Assembly (NCBI RefSeq): GCF_024211275.1
Contig: NZ_JAMLDX010000025.1
Coordinates: 1-50,232, forward strand
DNA from: Sphingomonas tagetis
Lineage (GTDB): Bacteria; Pseudomonadota; Alphaproteobacteria; Sphingomonadales; Sphingomonadaceae
DNA length: 50,232 bases
Direction: 5' to 3'
Of the stretch, positions 8,271 to 15,947 are shown in pieces (within the stretch, counting starts at the first letter, position 1; every line of letters starts with the position of its first letter). The translations under genes were made by a program, and so were the position numbers. The notes below the pieces were generated by a model, which was not told the origin of the DNA, made no database searches, and saw nothing but the letters and a program-made list of their open reading frames with translations.

Positions 8271-9760
8271 GCCGCGTCGAGCCAGGCCGCGAGCTTGCGG
8301 GCTTCGTCTGGCGAAACGTGCAGGCCCAGCTTCGAGCGGCGCCACAGGATATCGTCCGCCGACCGCGCCCATTCATGGGCCATGAGGTAGCGGACTTCCC
8401 GCTCGCTAAGCCCCGCGCCGAATTGCTCGCCCAGATCGCCGCCTGTCCGGGCATCGCCAACGACGTCGAAGGCACGCGAACCATAGCTGTGAGCGAGCCG
8501 GTCGATCGTAGCGGTGTCGAGAAACGGCGCGCGTTTCGCCAGGCCCGCGATCAGGCCGGCCAGCCCCGCTTCTCCGAGATCGCCGCCCGGCAGCACCGCC
8601 TGTCCGGTCCAGGCCGGACCCAGTTCGGGTAGAAACGCACGCAGCTTGTCCAGCGCATGCTCGGCGAGCGCGCGGTGGGTGGTGATCTTGCCGCCGAACA
8701 CCGACAGGATCGGCGCGTCGCCCGCCGCATCGTCCACCGCCAGCACATAGTCGCGGCTGATCTTCGAGGGATTGGCCTGCGCATCGTCATAAAGCGCGCG
8801 AACTCCGGCATAGCGCCACACGACATCTTCCGGCGCGATCGCCCGTGCGAACCAGCGGTTCACCGCCTCGCAGAGATAGGCGGTCTCCGCTGCGTCGATC
8901 TCGACCCGGTCGGGCGCGCCGTCCCACGGCACATCGGTCGTGCCGACCAGCGTGAAGCGGCGCTCGAAGGGAATGGCGAAGACGATGCGCCCATCGGGTT
9001 GCTGAAGCAGATAGGCATGCTCGCCCTCGAACAAGCGGGGGACGACGATATGGCTGCCCTTGACCAGCCGCAGCCGGTTGCCTGTTGCCTTTGCCGTTGC
9101 AGCGCCGAGCAGACGATCGGCCCAGGCGCCCGTCGCGTTCACCAGCGCCCGCGCGGTGACGGTTTCGGCGGTGCCGTCGCGCCCGAGCAGTTCGGCGCGC
9201 CACAGCCCGCCCTCCCGTCGGGCCTGTACCAGCCTCGTATAGCCCGCGATCCGCGCGCCACGCGCCGCCGCGTCCTGCGCGCACGCGACCACCAGCCGCG
9301 AATCATCGCCCCGGCAATCCCAGTAGAGAAAGCCCTTTTCAGCATCGGTCCGCAGCGGCGCGCCGTAGATCGAGCCGGGCAATTTGAGAGCACGCGAACG
9401 CGGCAGGCTCGAGCCGAGACCCAGCATATCGTAGAGCCACAGCCCCGCCCGCATCATCCAGGCCGGTCGCATCGCGCGGTCATGCGGCACCGCGAATTGC
9501 AGCGGGCGGATGAGATGCGGCGCCGCCGCCAGCAGCCGCTCGCACTCGGCGAGCGATTCGCGCACCAGCCGGAACGCATATTGTTCGAGATAGCGCAGCC
9601 CGCCATGGATCAGCTTGGTGCTGGCCGACGAGGTGTGCGCCGCGAGATCGTCCTGCTCGACCAGCAGCACGCGCGCGCCGCGGCCAGCGGCATCGCGGGC
9701 GATCGCCGCGCCGTTGATCCCGCCACCTGCGATCAGGATGTCATAATCGGCGGAGGTCAT
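8252..9760 (-). CDS. glpD: Aerobic glycerol-3-phosphate dehydrogenase
   Basis: GlpD is an FAD-dependent, membrane-associated enzyme that oxidises sn-glycerol 3-phosphate to dihydroxyacetone phosphate and passes electrons to quinone. The 502-aa product begins with the FAD-binding motif DILIAGGGINGAAIARDAAG. It has the family blocks TSSASTKLIHGGLRYLEQ (residues about 40-57) and GTTDVPWDG (about 275), and the C-terminal GlpD domain with SVFGGKITTHRALAEHALDKL. Full length is present. No glpK or glpF is adjacent. The gene is divergent from cydA, with 120 bp between the starts, and convergent with the PPIase gene. Confidence 0.96.
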   Translation of the reverse strand: MTSADYDILIAGGGINGAAIARDAAGRGARVLLVEQDDLAAHTSSASTKLIHGGLRYLEQYAFRLVRESLAECERLLAAAPHLIRPLQFAVPHDRAMRPAWMMRAGLWLYDMLGLGSSLPRSRALKLPGSIYGAPLRTDAEKGFLYWDCRGDDSRLVVACAQDAAARGARIAGYTRLVQARREGGLWRAELLGRDGTAETVTARALVNATGAWADRLLGAATAKATGNRLRLVKGSHIVVPRLFEGEHAYLLQQPDGRIVFAIPFERRFTLVGTTDVPWDGAPDRVEIDAAETAYLCEAVNRWFARAIAPEDVVWRYAGVRALYDDAQANPSKISRDYVLAVDDAAGDAPILSVFGGKITTHRALAEHALDKLRAFLPELGPAWTGQAVLPGGDLGEAGLAGLIAGLAKRAPFLDTATIDRLAHSYGSRAFDVVGDARTGGDLGEQFGAGLSEREVRYLMAHEWARSADDILWRRSKLGLHVSPDEARKLAAWLDAAQLPLG

Positions 9761-9880
9761 GCCGAAGGGCTAACATTCCGGGCACCATGCGCAACCTCGA
9801 TTGCGCCGCCCGCACTTGCCGCCCGATTGCAAAAAGCGCACTAGGCCCGGCCGAGGGGCCGTCGCCCCGCGGAGCACAAC

Positions 9881-11290
9881 GTGTTCGACGCATTCGACCC
9901 GATCGTCCTGGCGCGCATCCAGTTCGCGTTCACGGTCAGCTTCCATTTCATCTTCCCCGCCTTTTCGATCGGGCTCGCCAGCTATCTGATGGTGCTCGAA
10001 GGGCTTTGGCTGAAGACCGGCCGCGACCTCTATCTCGACCTCTTCCGCTTCTGGATAAAGATCTTCGCCGTCGCCTTCGCCATGGGCGTCGTGTCGGGCA
10101 TCGTGATGTCCTACCAGTTCGGTACCAACTGGTCGGTCTTCTCGGACAAGACCGGACCAATCCTCGGGCCGCTGATGGCCTATGAGGTGCTGACCGCCTT
10201 CTTCCTCGAAGCCGGCTTTCTCGGCGTGGTGCTGTTCGGGATGAAGAAGGTGGGGAAGGGGCTGCACTTCGCCGCGACCTGTATGGTCGCGCTCGGCACC
10301 TTCATCTCGGCCTTCTGGATTCTCAGCGTCAACAGCTGGATGCAGACCCCGGTCGGCTATGCGGTCAACGCGGCAGGCCAGTTCGTCCCCGCCGCGCCGT
10401 GGATCGAGATCGTCTTCAATCCGAGCTTTCCTTACCGCCTCGTCCACACCGTGATCGCCGCCTATCTCACCACGGCGCTGGTGGTCGGTGCGGTCGGCGC
10501 GTGGCATTTGCTCAAGGACAAGGGCGACGCGCACGCCCGGAAGATGTTCAGCATGGCGATGTGGATGGCGGCATTGGTCGCGCCGGTGCAGATCTTCGCC
10601 GGCGACCTCCACGGCCTCAACACGCTCGAGCATCAGCCGCAAAAGGTGATGGCGATGGAGGGCCATTATCAAAGCCATCCCGACGGCGCGCCGCTGATCC
10701 TGTTCGGCATCCCGAACGGCAAGGAGAAGCGCGTCGATTACGCGATCGAACTGCCCAAGGCCTCGTCGCTGATCCTCAAGCACGATGCCAATGCACCGCT
10801 TGCCGGGCTCGACACCATCCCCGATGCGGACGAGCCGCCGGTATGGATCGTCTTCTGGTCGTTTCGAATCATGGTGGGCATCGGCATGCTGATGCTCGCG
10901 CTCGGGGCGTGGAGCCTGCTCGCGCGGCTGCGGCGCAAGCTCTACGACTGGTCCTGGTTGCACCGTGCCGCGCTGGTGATGGGGCCGTCGGGTTTCGTCG
11001 CGGTGATCGCCGGCTGGGTGACGACCGAGGTTGGGCGGCAGCCCTTCACCGTCTATAATCTGCTGCGCACCGCCGACAGCGCCTCGCCGCTCGCCGCGCC
11101 GGCGGTGGGGGCGTCGCTGATGGCGTTCCTCCTCGTCTATTTCGCGGTGTTCGGCTTCGGCACCTGGTACATCCTCAGGCTGATGCAGAAGGGCGCGCAG
11201 CCGCACGAACCCGAGATCACCGACGACGCGCCGATCCGCACCGCCGGGATCACCCCGGGACCGGCGCAGAAGCCGGAGGGCAACCCATGA
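9881..11290 (+). CDS. cydA: Cytochrome bd-type ubiquinol oxidase subunit I (cyanide-insensitive type)
   Basis: This is the haem-bearing, quinol-oxidising subunit of the terminal oxidase that reduces oxygen to water without pumping protons. The GTG start at 9881 is preceded by GGAG at 7 nt. Seen in the 469-aa sequence: the N-terminal haem b595 ligand region (H22 in VSFHFIFPAFSIGLASYL), a second conserved His in RLVHTVIAAYLTTAL near residue 188, and the family motif GWVTTEVGRQPF near residue 379. The protein is shorter than E. coli CydA and lacks a long Q loop, which fits the CioA type. It overlaps cydB by 4 bp (ATGA), showing translational coupling. Confidence 0.95.
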   Translation: MFDAFDPIVLARIQFAFTVSFHFIFPAFSIGLASYLMVLEGLWLKTGRDLYLDLFRFWIKIFAVAFAMGVVSGIVMSYQFGTNWSVFSDKTGPILGPLMAYEVLTAFFLEAGFLGVVLFGMKKVGKGLHFAATCMVALGTFISAFWILSVNSWMQTPVGYAVNAAGQFVPAAPWIEIVFNPSFPYRLVHTVIAAYLTTALVVGAVGAWHLLKDKGDAHARKMFSMAMWMAALVAPVQIFAGDLHGLNTLEHQPQKVMAMEGHYQSHPDGAPLILFGIPNGKEKRVDYAIELPKASSLILKHDANAPLAGLDTIPDADEPPVWIVFWSFRIMVGIGMLMLALGAWSLLARLRRKLYDWSWLHRAALVMGPSGFVAVIAGWVTTEVGRQPFTVYNLLRTADSASPLAAPAVGASLMAFLLVYFAVFGFGTWYILRLMQKGAQPHEPEITDDAPIRTAGITPGPAQKPEGNP

Positions 11291-12294
11291 CCCCCGACCT
11301 GACCCTCGCGACGATCTGGGCGTTCCTGATCGCCTTCGCCGTCTTCGCCTATGTCGTGATGGACGGGTTCGACCTCGGTATCGGCATTCTCTTCCCCGCG
11401 TTCGAGGTGGGAGCCGAGCGCGACAAGGCGATGAACTCGATCGCGCCGGTGTGGGACGGCAACGAGACCTGGCTGGTGCTCGGCGGCGGAGGCTTGTTCG
11501 CGGCATTTCCGCTCGCCTACGCCATCGTGCTGCCCGCGCTCTATCCGCCGATCATCGCGATGCTGCTGGCGCTCGTATTCCGCGGTGTGGCGTTCGAGTT
11601 TCGCTGGCGCGATCCGGAGCATCGCCGCTGGTGGGACTTCGCCTTCACCGCGGGCTCGTTCATGGCGGCGCTCAGTCAGGGAATCATCCTTGGCGCGCTG
11701 TTGCAGGGGATCAAGGTCGCCGGCCGCGCCTATGGCGGCGGCTGGCTCGACTGGCTGACCCCGTTTACGCTGCTGACCGGGATCAGCGTAGTGGCGGGCT
11801 ATGCGCTGCTCGGCGCGACCTGGCTGATCTGGAAGACCGACGGGCGCGGGCAGGACCATGCCTATCGGCTCGCTGGCTGGTTCGGCCTCGCGACGCTGGG
11901 CGCGATCGCCGCGGTCAGCGCCGCCACGCCGTTCCTCTCGCACAGCTATTGGCAGCGCTGGTTCGACTTCCCGCACGTGCTGGCGACCGCGCAGGCTCCG
12001 CTGCTGACCGCGATCATTGCCTTCGCTTTCTACCGCTCGCTCAAGAAACGGCGCGAGGCGCGGCCATTCTTCCTCGCGCTCGGGCTGTTCCTGATGGGCT
12101 TCGCGGGGCTTGGGGTCAGCATCTGGCCCTATGTCATCCCGCGCAGCGTCACGATCATGGACGCTGCCGCACCCGCCGCGAGCCAAGGCTTCATGCTGGT
12201 CGGCGCGGGCATTCTTGTACCGATCATCCTCGCCTACACCTCCTGGTCCTATTGGGTTTTCCGCGGGAAGGTGGGCGTCGAGGGCTATCACTGA
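11287..12294 (+). CDS. cydB: Cytochrome bd-type ubiquinol oxidase subunit II
   Basis: This 335-aa polytopic membrane subunit pairs with CydA. The N-terminus WAFLIAFAVFAYVVMDGFDLGIGIL and the following WDGNETWLVLGGGGLFAAFPLAYA block are diagnostic of CydB. The FRWRDPEHRRWWDFAFTAGS and ALLQGIKV loops also match the family. The start codon overlaps the cydA stop, and the stop codon overlaps the ATG of the DUF2474 micro-gene, so all three are one coupled operon. No cydDC transporter genes are in the window. Confidence 0.96.
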   Translation: MTPDLTLATIWAFLIAFAVFAYVVMDGFDLGIGILFPAFEVGAERDKAMNSIAPVWDGNETWLVLGGGGLFAAFPLAYAIVLPALYPPIIAMLLALVFRGVAFEFRWRDPEHRRWWDFAFTAGSFMAALSQGIILGALLQGIKVAGRAYGGGWLDWLTPFTLLTGISVVAGYALLGATWLIWKTDGRGQDHAYRLAGWFGLATLGAIAAVSAATPFLSHSYWQRWFDFPHVLATAQAPLLTAIIAFAFYRSLKKRREARPFFLALGLFLMGFAGLGVSIWPYVIPRSVTIMDAAAPAASQGFMLVGAGILVPIILAYTSWSYWVFRGKVGVEGYH

Positions 12295-12416
12295 TGACGG
12301 CGGACACGCCCGGACCGTTGTGGAAGCGGCTTACCTGGCTGGTGGCGATCTGGGGGGCGAGCGTTGCCGCGCTCGGCGCCGTGGCCATGCTCATCCGGTG
12401 GTGGCTGCGCCCCTGA
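12294..12416 (+). CDS. DUF2474-type small subunit of cytochrome bd oxidase (40 aa)
   Basis: A 40-aa single-pass membrane protein starts within the cydB stop codon (TGATG). It has the usual layout: a short polar head with PLWKRL, a membrane helix (TWLVAIWGASVAALGAVAMLI), and a short RWWLRP tail. DUF2474 proteins sit behind cyanide-insensitive bd oxidase genes and are thought to play the part CydX plays in E. coli, stabilising the complex; the role is known from family context, not from this sequence. It ends 3 bp from the convergent VanZ-like gene. Confidence 0.88.
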   Translation: MTADTPGPLWKRLTWLVAIWGASVAALGAVAMLIRWWLRP

Positions 12417-12419
12417 GTT

Positions 12420-12824
12420 TCACTCCGCCGGCGAAAGCTCGCCCCCGCTATTGGCGTCGATGCTCGAGTGCGGAGGGTACAGGCAAATCGCGATGCTGAG
12501 CACCAGCGGCCAGAATAATGTATACCCGATATCGCTCAGCATATCGTGCCAGCGCCACGAGCCGTGATTGATCCGGTCGATGGTCTCGTTGGCCAGTTCC
12601 ACACCCAGCACGGCGAGCAACGGTACGAACGTGCCCATAGACCGGCGCGTCACCAGCCTTGCTACCAGTAGGATCAGCAACCCGGCATGGATGTGAAGGA
12701 CAGTATCGGCGAACCCGCTGTAATTGGCGAGCGCCTCTTTGAAAGTGGCATAGAACAGCACGGAGCACGCTGCCTTTTGGTACGCAAAACAGAATTCCGG
12801 CCGCCGCAAGGCCGCCGTCACCAC
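12420..12824 (-). CDS. VanZ-like membrane protein
   Basis: This is a 134-aa protein with about three to four membrane segments. The pattern DTVLHIHAGLLILLVARLV, then ELANETIDRINHG and a final D-M-L-S-D-I-G-Y-T segment resembles the VanZ-like fold, in which a D-x-x-x-H helix and an E-rich helix precede a last helix starting with an Asp. The start is a GTG 15 bp after the stop codon of small secreted-protein paralogue 2, so the two are probably one operon. The function of VanZ-like proteins outside teicoplanin resistance is not established. The family assignment is moderate. Confidence 0.65.
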   Translation of the reverse strand: MVTAALRRPEFCFAYQKAACSVLFYATFKEALANYSGFADTVLHIHAGLLILLVARLVTRRSMGTFVPLLAVLGVELANETIDRINHGSWRWHDMLSDIGYTLFWPLVLSIAICLYPPHSSIDANSGGELSPAE

Positions 12825-12839
12825 AGCAACCGCTCTGGC

Positions 12840-13073
12840 TCAGTTGCTGTCCGAATCGTCCGAGATGATCAGCACGCCGACGATGACGGCGATAATCGCG
12901 ATGGCCGGTATGAGGAACCCGCCCTTGGCTTCGTTGGCGTCGCCCACCGCGGTGGCAGCGCGGTTGTCCGTCAGTCCGGTCACCGAGAGCCTGGCTGCCG
13001 AGGGTGCTGCCAGGGCCGGTGCCGTGGCCAGTGAGAGCGCAGCGAGCGCTGCAAGATAGTTCGTAGTGCGAAT
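12840..13073 (-). CDS. Small secreted protein, GGF-IPA family paralogue 2 (77 aa, probable ATT start)
   Basis: The mature part matches paralogue 1: VGDANE, then GGFLIPAIAIIAVIVGVLII and an identical SDDSDSN end. The only ATG in frame lies far upstream (13190) and would add an implausible polar leader. An in-frame ATT at 13071-13073 follows an AGGAG ribosome site by 7 nt. From it the protein begins directly with a clean signal peptide (RTTNYLAALAALSLATAPALA). It then has 77 aa against 78 for both paralogues, so I choose this rare start codon. The VanZ-like gene follows after 15 bp. Function unknown. Confidence 0.75.
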   Translation of the reverse strand: MRTTNYLAALAALSLATAPALAAPSAARLSVTGLTDNRAATAVGDANEAKGGFLIPAIAIIAVIVGVLIISDDSDSN

Positions 13074-13247
13074 TGGTCTGCTCCTACTTTTGGGGAGGGC
13101 CGAATCGTGGATGCGGCGTCCAACGCAAAGCAAAGACCGAATAGAAATTTGCTGCAAGTGCGAAATGATATGCAGGGTTGCGGCGTGCATGGACTGTGAC
13201 AGACTGATTTGGTATTTTCACTTTTCGCCCTGCGAGATGATCAGGCG

Positions 13248-14297
13248 TTACCGTGCCGAGGGCGGCAGCAGCTTGCGCCAATCGCCGTCGAGCGGCTGGT
13301 TGCGCTTGGCGAGAAAGGGCGGCGGGGCGGGCGGGGCGCCTGGGCGGGTAAACCTGGCTGCCTCGCTTACTGCCAGATCGATGCGGTCGCGAAGGGGCGG
13401 ATGCGACCGGCTGCGGACGATACCCGCCATCAGGCGAGGACCCGCCTCACGCCAGAAGCGAGCCGCCGTATGGGGCGAATAGCGTGCGCGTGCGAGCAGG
13501 TGCACGGCAAGAATATCAGCCTCGATCTCCGTCTGGCGGAACAGCCCGACATTGCGCCCGAAGCCCGAAGCGAATCCGAACTCGGCGCCGGCCGCAGCAA
13601 GCCGTTCGCGATGGCGCAGGATGTTGTGCGACAGCTCATGCGCGACGACCGCCGGCAGCAGATCGCCATCGATCGCTTCGAGATATTTCGAGGTGATCTG
13701 GACGAGCTCGCCATTGGCGCGAGCGTCGAAACTGTTGCCGATCCGCAACTCATAGCGGGAAAAGCACGCGGCGACGGGCTGGACCCGCACCGCGATCCGC
13801 CGGCCGGCCCGGCTGAGCGTCAGATCGATCGGTGCAGTCGGCGGGAGCGCGGCGAGTTGCTGATGGAGTGCGGCGAGTTGGGCGGTCGATGCCTCGCCTG
13901 CGGGCGCTGGCGCAAGTGCCGTTCCGTTGATGGCCATGAGCGTGTCGTCGGCCCGGACACCCGCCTGCACCGCGGGGCTTCCGGGGACCACGCCCTCCAC
14001 CCCGACCGGCCCTGCCAAGCCGAAATGCGCACGAATGCCATCACGCGCGGGCGGCGCATATTGCGCCAGTGTATGCAGCTGAAGGCCGGTGCCGGGCTCC
14101 AGCCGGTCGCACAGCGGGGCACCCGCCACGCTCAGCCTGAACCCGATCGAGGCGAGCTGGAGATCGGCCACGCGAAGCGCCTCCAGCATCGCTGTTTCGA
14201 TCGTTGATTGCGCATAAGCTACAGGAATCAGCGCGGTCGACAGCGCTATTGCGGCGCAACCCAGACGCCATCCGGACATGCAGGACGCTCGACTCAT
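13248..14297 (-). CDS. M48-like zinc metalloprotease with PDZ domain, secreted
   Basis: The 349-aa protein begins with a signal peptide (cleavage near AYAQ, residue 30). A PDZ-like domain (about residues 95-175, GVEGVVPGSPAVQAGVRADDTLMAINGTAL) is unusually placed before the protease domain. The zinc motif is HELSH (H220-H224), with the third ligand region EIEAD (E259), followed by an M48-type end (SHPPLRDRIDLAV). This is an envelope protease; PDZ domains usually select substrate C-termini. Downstream on the same strand lie paralogue 2 and the VanZ-like gene, 174 bp away. Whether it processes the small secreted proteins nearby is speculation. Confidence 0.88.
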   Translation of the reverse strand: MSRASCMSGWRLGCAAIALSTALIPVAYAQSTIETAMLEALRVADLQLASIGFRLSVAGAPLCDRLEPGTGLQLHTLAQYAPPARDGIRAHFGLAGPVGVEGVVPGSPAVQAGVRADDTLMAINGTALAPAPAGEASTAQLAALHQQLAALPPTAPIDLTLSRAGRRIAVRVQPVAACFSRYELRIGNSFDARANGELVQITSKYLEAIDGDLLPAVVAHELSHNILRHRERLAAAGAEFGFASGFGRNVGLFRQTEIEADILAVHLLARARYSPHTAARFWREAGPRLMAGIVRSRSHPPLRDRIDLAVSEAARFTRPGAPPAPPPFLAKRNQPLDGDWRKLLPPSAR

Positions 14298-14378
14298 CGA
14301 GGAGGCTATGCACGATCATGGTTGCGTGCGGAAGCGTTGTCCCGCTATCGCGCCAGCAACTATTGGCCCCTGTATCTC

Positions 14379-15164
14379 ATGCTTCGTCGACTTTTCTCTG
14401 CCTTCTCGAAGAATGTGCCCGGCACCGCGGTGGGTTCGATTCCGGACGGCCGCCGTATCTATGCCGTCGGGGACATTCACGGGCGGCTGGATTTGCTCGA
14501 TCGTCTGCTGGCGCAGATCGAGGCCGATGACGCGGCGCGTGCGCCAGCGGACACGGCTGTCATCTTTTTGGGCGACCTGATCGACCGCGGCCCGGATTCG
14601 GCGCAGGTCGTCCAGCGGCTGCTCGACCTGTCGCTGCGCAGTAGCAAGGTGCGGTTCCTGCTCGGCAATCACGAAGAGGTGTTTCTGAAAGCGCTGGACG
14701 GTGAGAAGGGCGCTATGTCATTTTTCCTCCGGATCGGAGGCAAGGAAACCGTGTTGAGCTATGGCATCAGCGAAGCCGATTACCGGGCGGCCGACTATGA
14801 TTCGCTGACCGGGATGTTGCAGTCGCAGGTGCCACAATCGCACATCGAATTCCTGAGCGGGTTCGAGAATCTAATCCAGATCGGCGATTATGCTTTTGTC
14901 CATGCCGGCATCCGTCCGGGTGTGCCGCTGGCCGAGCAATCGCCGGCCGCGCTAAGGTGGATCCGCGAGGAATTTCTCGGCCATCATGGCTCGCTGGAGA
15001 AAATCATCGTCCATGGCCATACGATCGCCGACGAGGTCGAGGAGCGCCAATGGCGTATCGGGATCGACACCGGTGCATTCGCGACCGGCAAGCTTACCGC
15101 GATGGCATTCGAGGGCGCGGCGCGGTGGGTGTTGCAAACGAGTGAAAACGAAAAGGATTTTTAA
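14379..15164 (+). CDS. PPP-type metallophosphoesterase (serine/threonine protein phosphatase-like)
   Basis: The 261-aa product carries the calcineurin-like metal motifs in order: YAVGDIHGRLDLLD, IFLGDLIDRGPDS, FLLGNHEEVFL, FVHAGIRPGVPL, and VHGHT near the end. It resembles bacterial PPP-family phosphatases (PrpA/ApaH-like) that act on phosphoproteins or dinucleotides; the substrate is not evident. The ATG at 14379 is chosen because an earlier in-frame start (14208) would overlap the divergent M48 protease gene and add a low-complexity leader. Paralogue 3 of the small secreted family lies 117 bp downstream. Confidence 0.9.
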   Translation: MLRRLFSAFSKNVPGTAVGSIPDGRRIYAVGDIHGRLDLLDRLLAQIEADDAARAPADTAVIFLGDLIDRGPDSAQVVQRLLDLSLRSSKVRFLLGNHEEVFLKALDGEKGAMSFFLRIGGKETVLSYGISEADYRAADYDSLTGMLQSQVPQSHIEFLSGFENLIQIGDYAFVHAGIRPGVPLAEQSPAALRWIREEFLGHHGSLEKIIVHGHTIADEVEERQWRIGIDTGAFATGKLTAMAFEGAARWVLQTSENEKDF

Positions 15165-15281
15165 CGCCTTGCTACACATGCTGCCATGCGGTAGGGCTAT
15201 GAGAGTCTGATTTCACGGCGTTTGCGGCCCTGCCCGAATTCGCTGAAGGATGTTGGCGTAAAAAAAAGGGAGTTAGAACAC

Positions 15282-15518
15282 ATGCGGTTCGCGAAAATGA
15301 TGATGGCAGTTGCTGCCTGCTCGCTGGCCACTGCGCCTGCGCTGGCGAATTCGGCGTCGAAGCTTTCGATCTCGGGTGACTCGGCTCGCGCGGCCACCGT
15401 TGCTGGAGAGTCGAACGAACTGCGTGGCGGGTTCATCATCCCGCTGGTCGCGGTCGTTGCGATCATCCTGGGGGTCCTCGCGGCGACCTCGGGCGACAGC
15501 CATCCCGACAGCCCATAA
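15282..15518 (+). CDS. Small secreted protein, GGF-IPA family paralogue 3 (78 aa)
   Basis: The start is the ATG at 15282, preceded by AAAGGGAG; an earlier in-frame ATG (15222) has no such site and would hide the signal peptide. The layout matches the other two copies: signal peptide MRFAKMMMAVAACSLATAPALA, mature N-terminus NSASKLSIS, conserved RAATVAGESNE, then GGFIIPLVAVVAIILGVL as a membrane segment and a short acidic tail (SGDSHPDSP). It diverges most in the tail. A strong terminator follows at once, so the gene is monocistronic or the end of the phosphatase transcript. Function unknown. Confidence 0.87.
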   Translation: MRFAKMMMAVAACSLATAPALANSASKLSISGDSARAATVAGESNELRGGFIIPLVAVVAIILGVLAATSGDSHPDSP

Positions 15519-15531
15519 TACATAATTGCTG

Positions 15532-15569
15532 AAAAAGGGCGGCGGCCTAATGGCCGCCGCCCTTTTTTT
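15532..15569 (+). terminator. Strong rho-independent terminator after paralogue 3
   Basis: A perfect 11-bp GC stem (gggcggcggcc / ggccgccgccc) with a TAAT loop is flanked by A5 upstream and T7 downstream (15563-15569). It lies 13 bp beyond the stop codon. Confidence 0.95.
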
Positions 15570-15570
15570 G

Positions 15571-15947
15571 TTGGCTCGGGATGGGTTTGGCTTCAGACCG
15601 GCTCACGTCGCAAATGGTGTGCCATTGATTTGTAGATCACGCATGTAATCGCTGATCTCGGAGTAAAAGGTGGTATCAGTGGCTAGGTCCAGCGAGCGGT
15701 CGAAGGCCGATTCATGCAATCCCGTGGCAATGGTCTTCGACGGTTGGGACTATACGCCGATTTCATTCGATCGGCTGGTTAGTAATTCTACGGACAAACC
15801 AGGGAATAATGGGAACCCGGTTGGTGTTTCGTTGAGGAAGGCGGGCGAGAAGTCAATTTGATGGAGTGTTGTTGATAGCGCCAATCTACAAATCGACTTC
15901 GGATTTGCACTTTTAATAGCGGCTTCGCTTCTTCCTGGGCGCAAACC
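15571..15947. other. Intergenic region upstream of glmU
   Basis: These 377 bp are less GC-rich than the neighbours. A 63-codon frame (15670-15861) has no ribosome site, no recognisable domain and odd composition, so I do not call it. The region should hold the glmU promoter, but I cannot point to a convincing one. Confidence 0.5.

Noticed and set aside
9770..11506. A 578-codon reverse-strand frame over cydA
   Set aside because: Shadow of cydA; composition is dominated by Arg, His and Glu with no fold pattern.
15670..15861. 63-codon frame between the terminator and glmU
   Set aside because: No Shine-Dalgarno, no signal peptide or domain, and composition unlike neighbouring genes.
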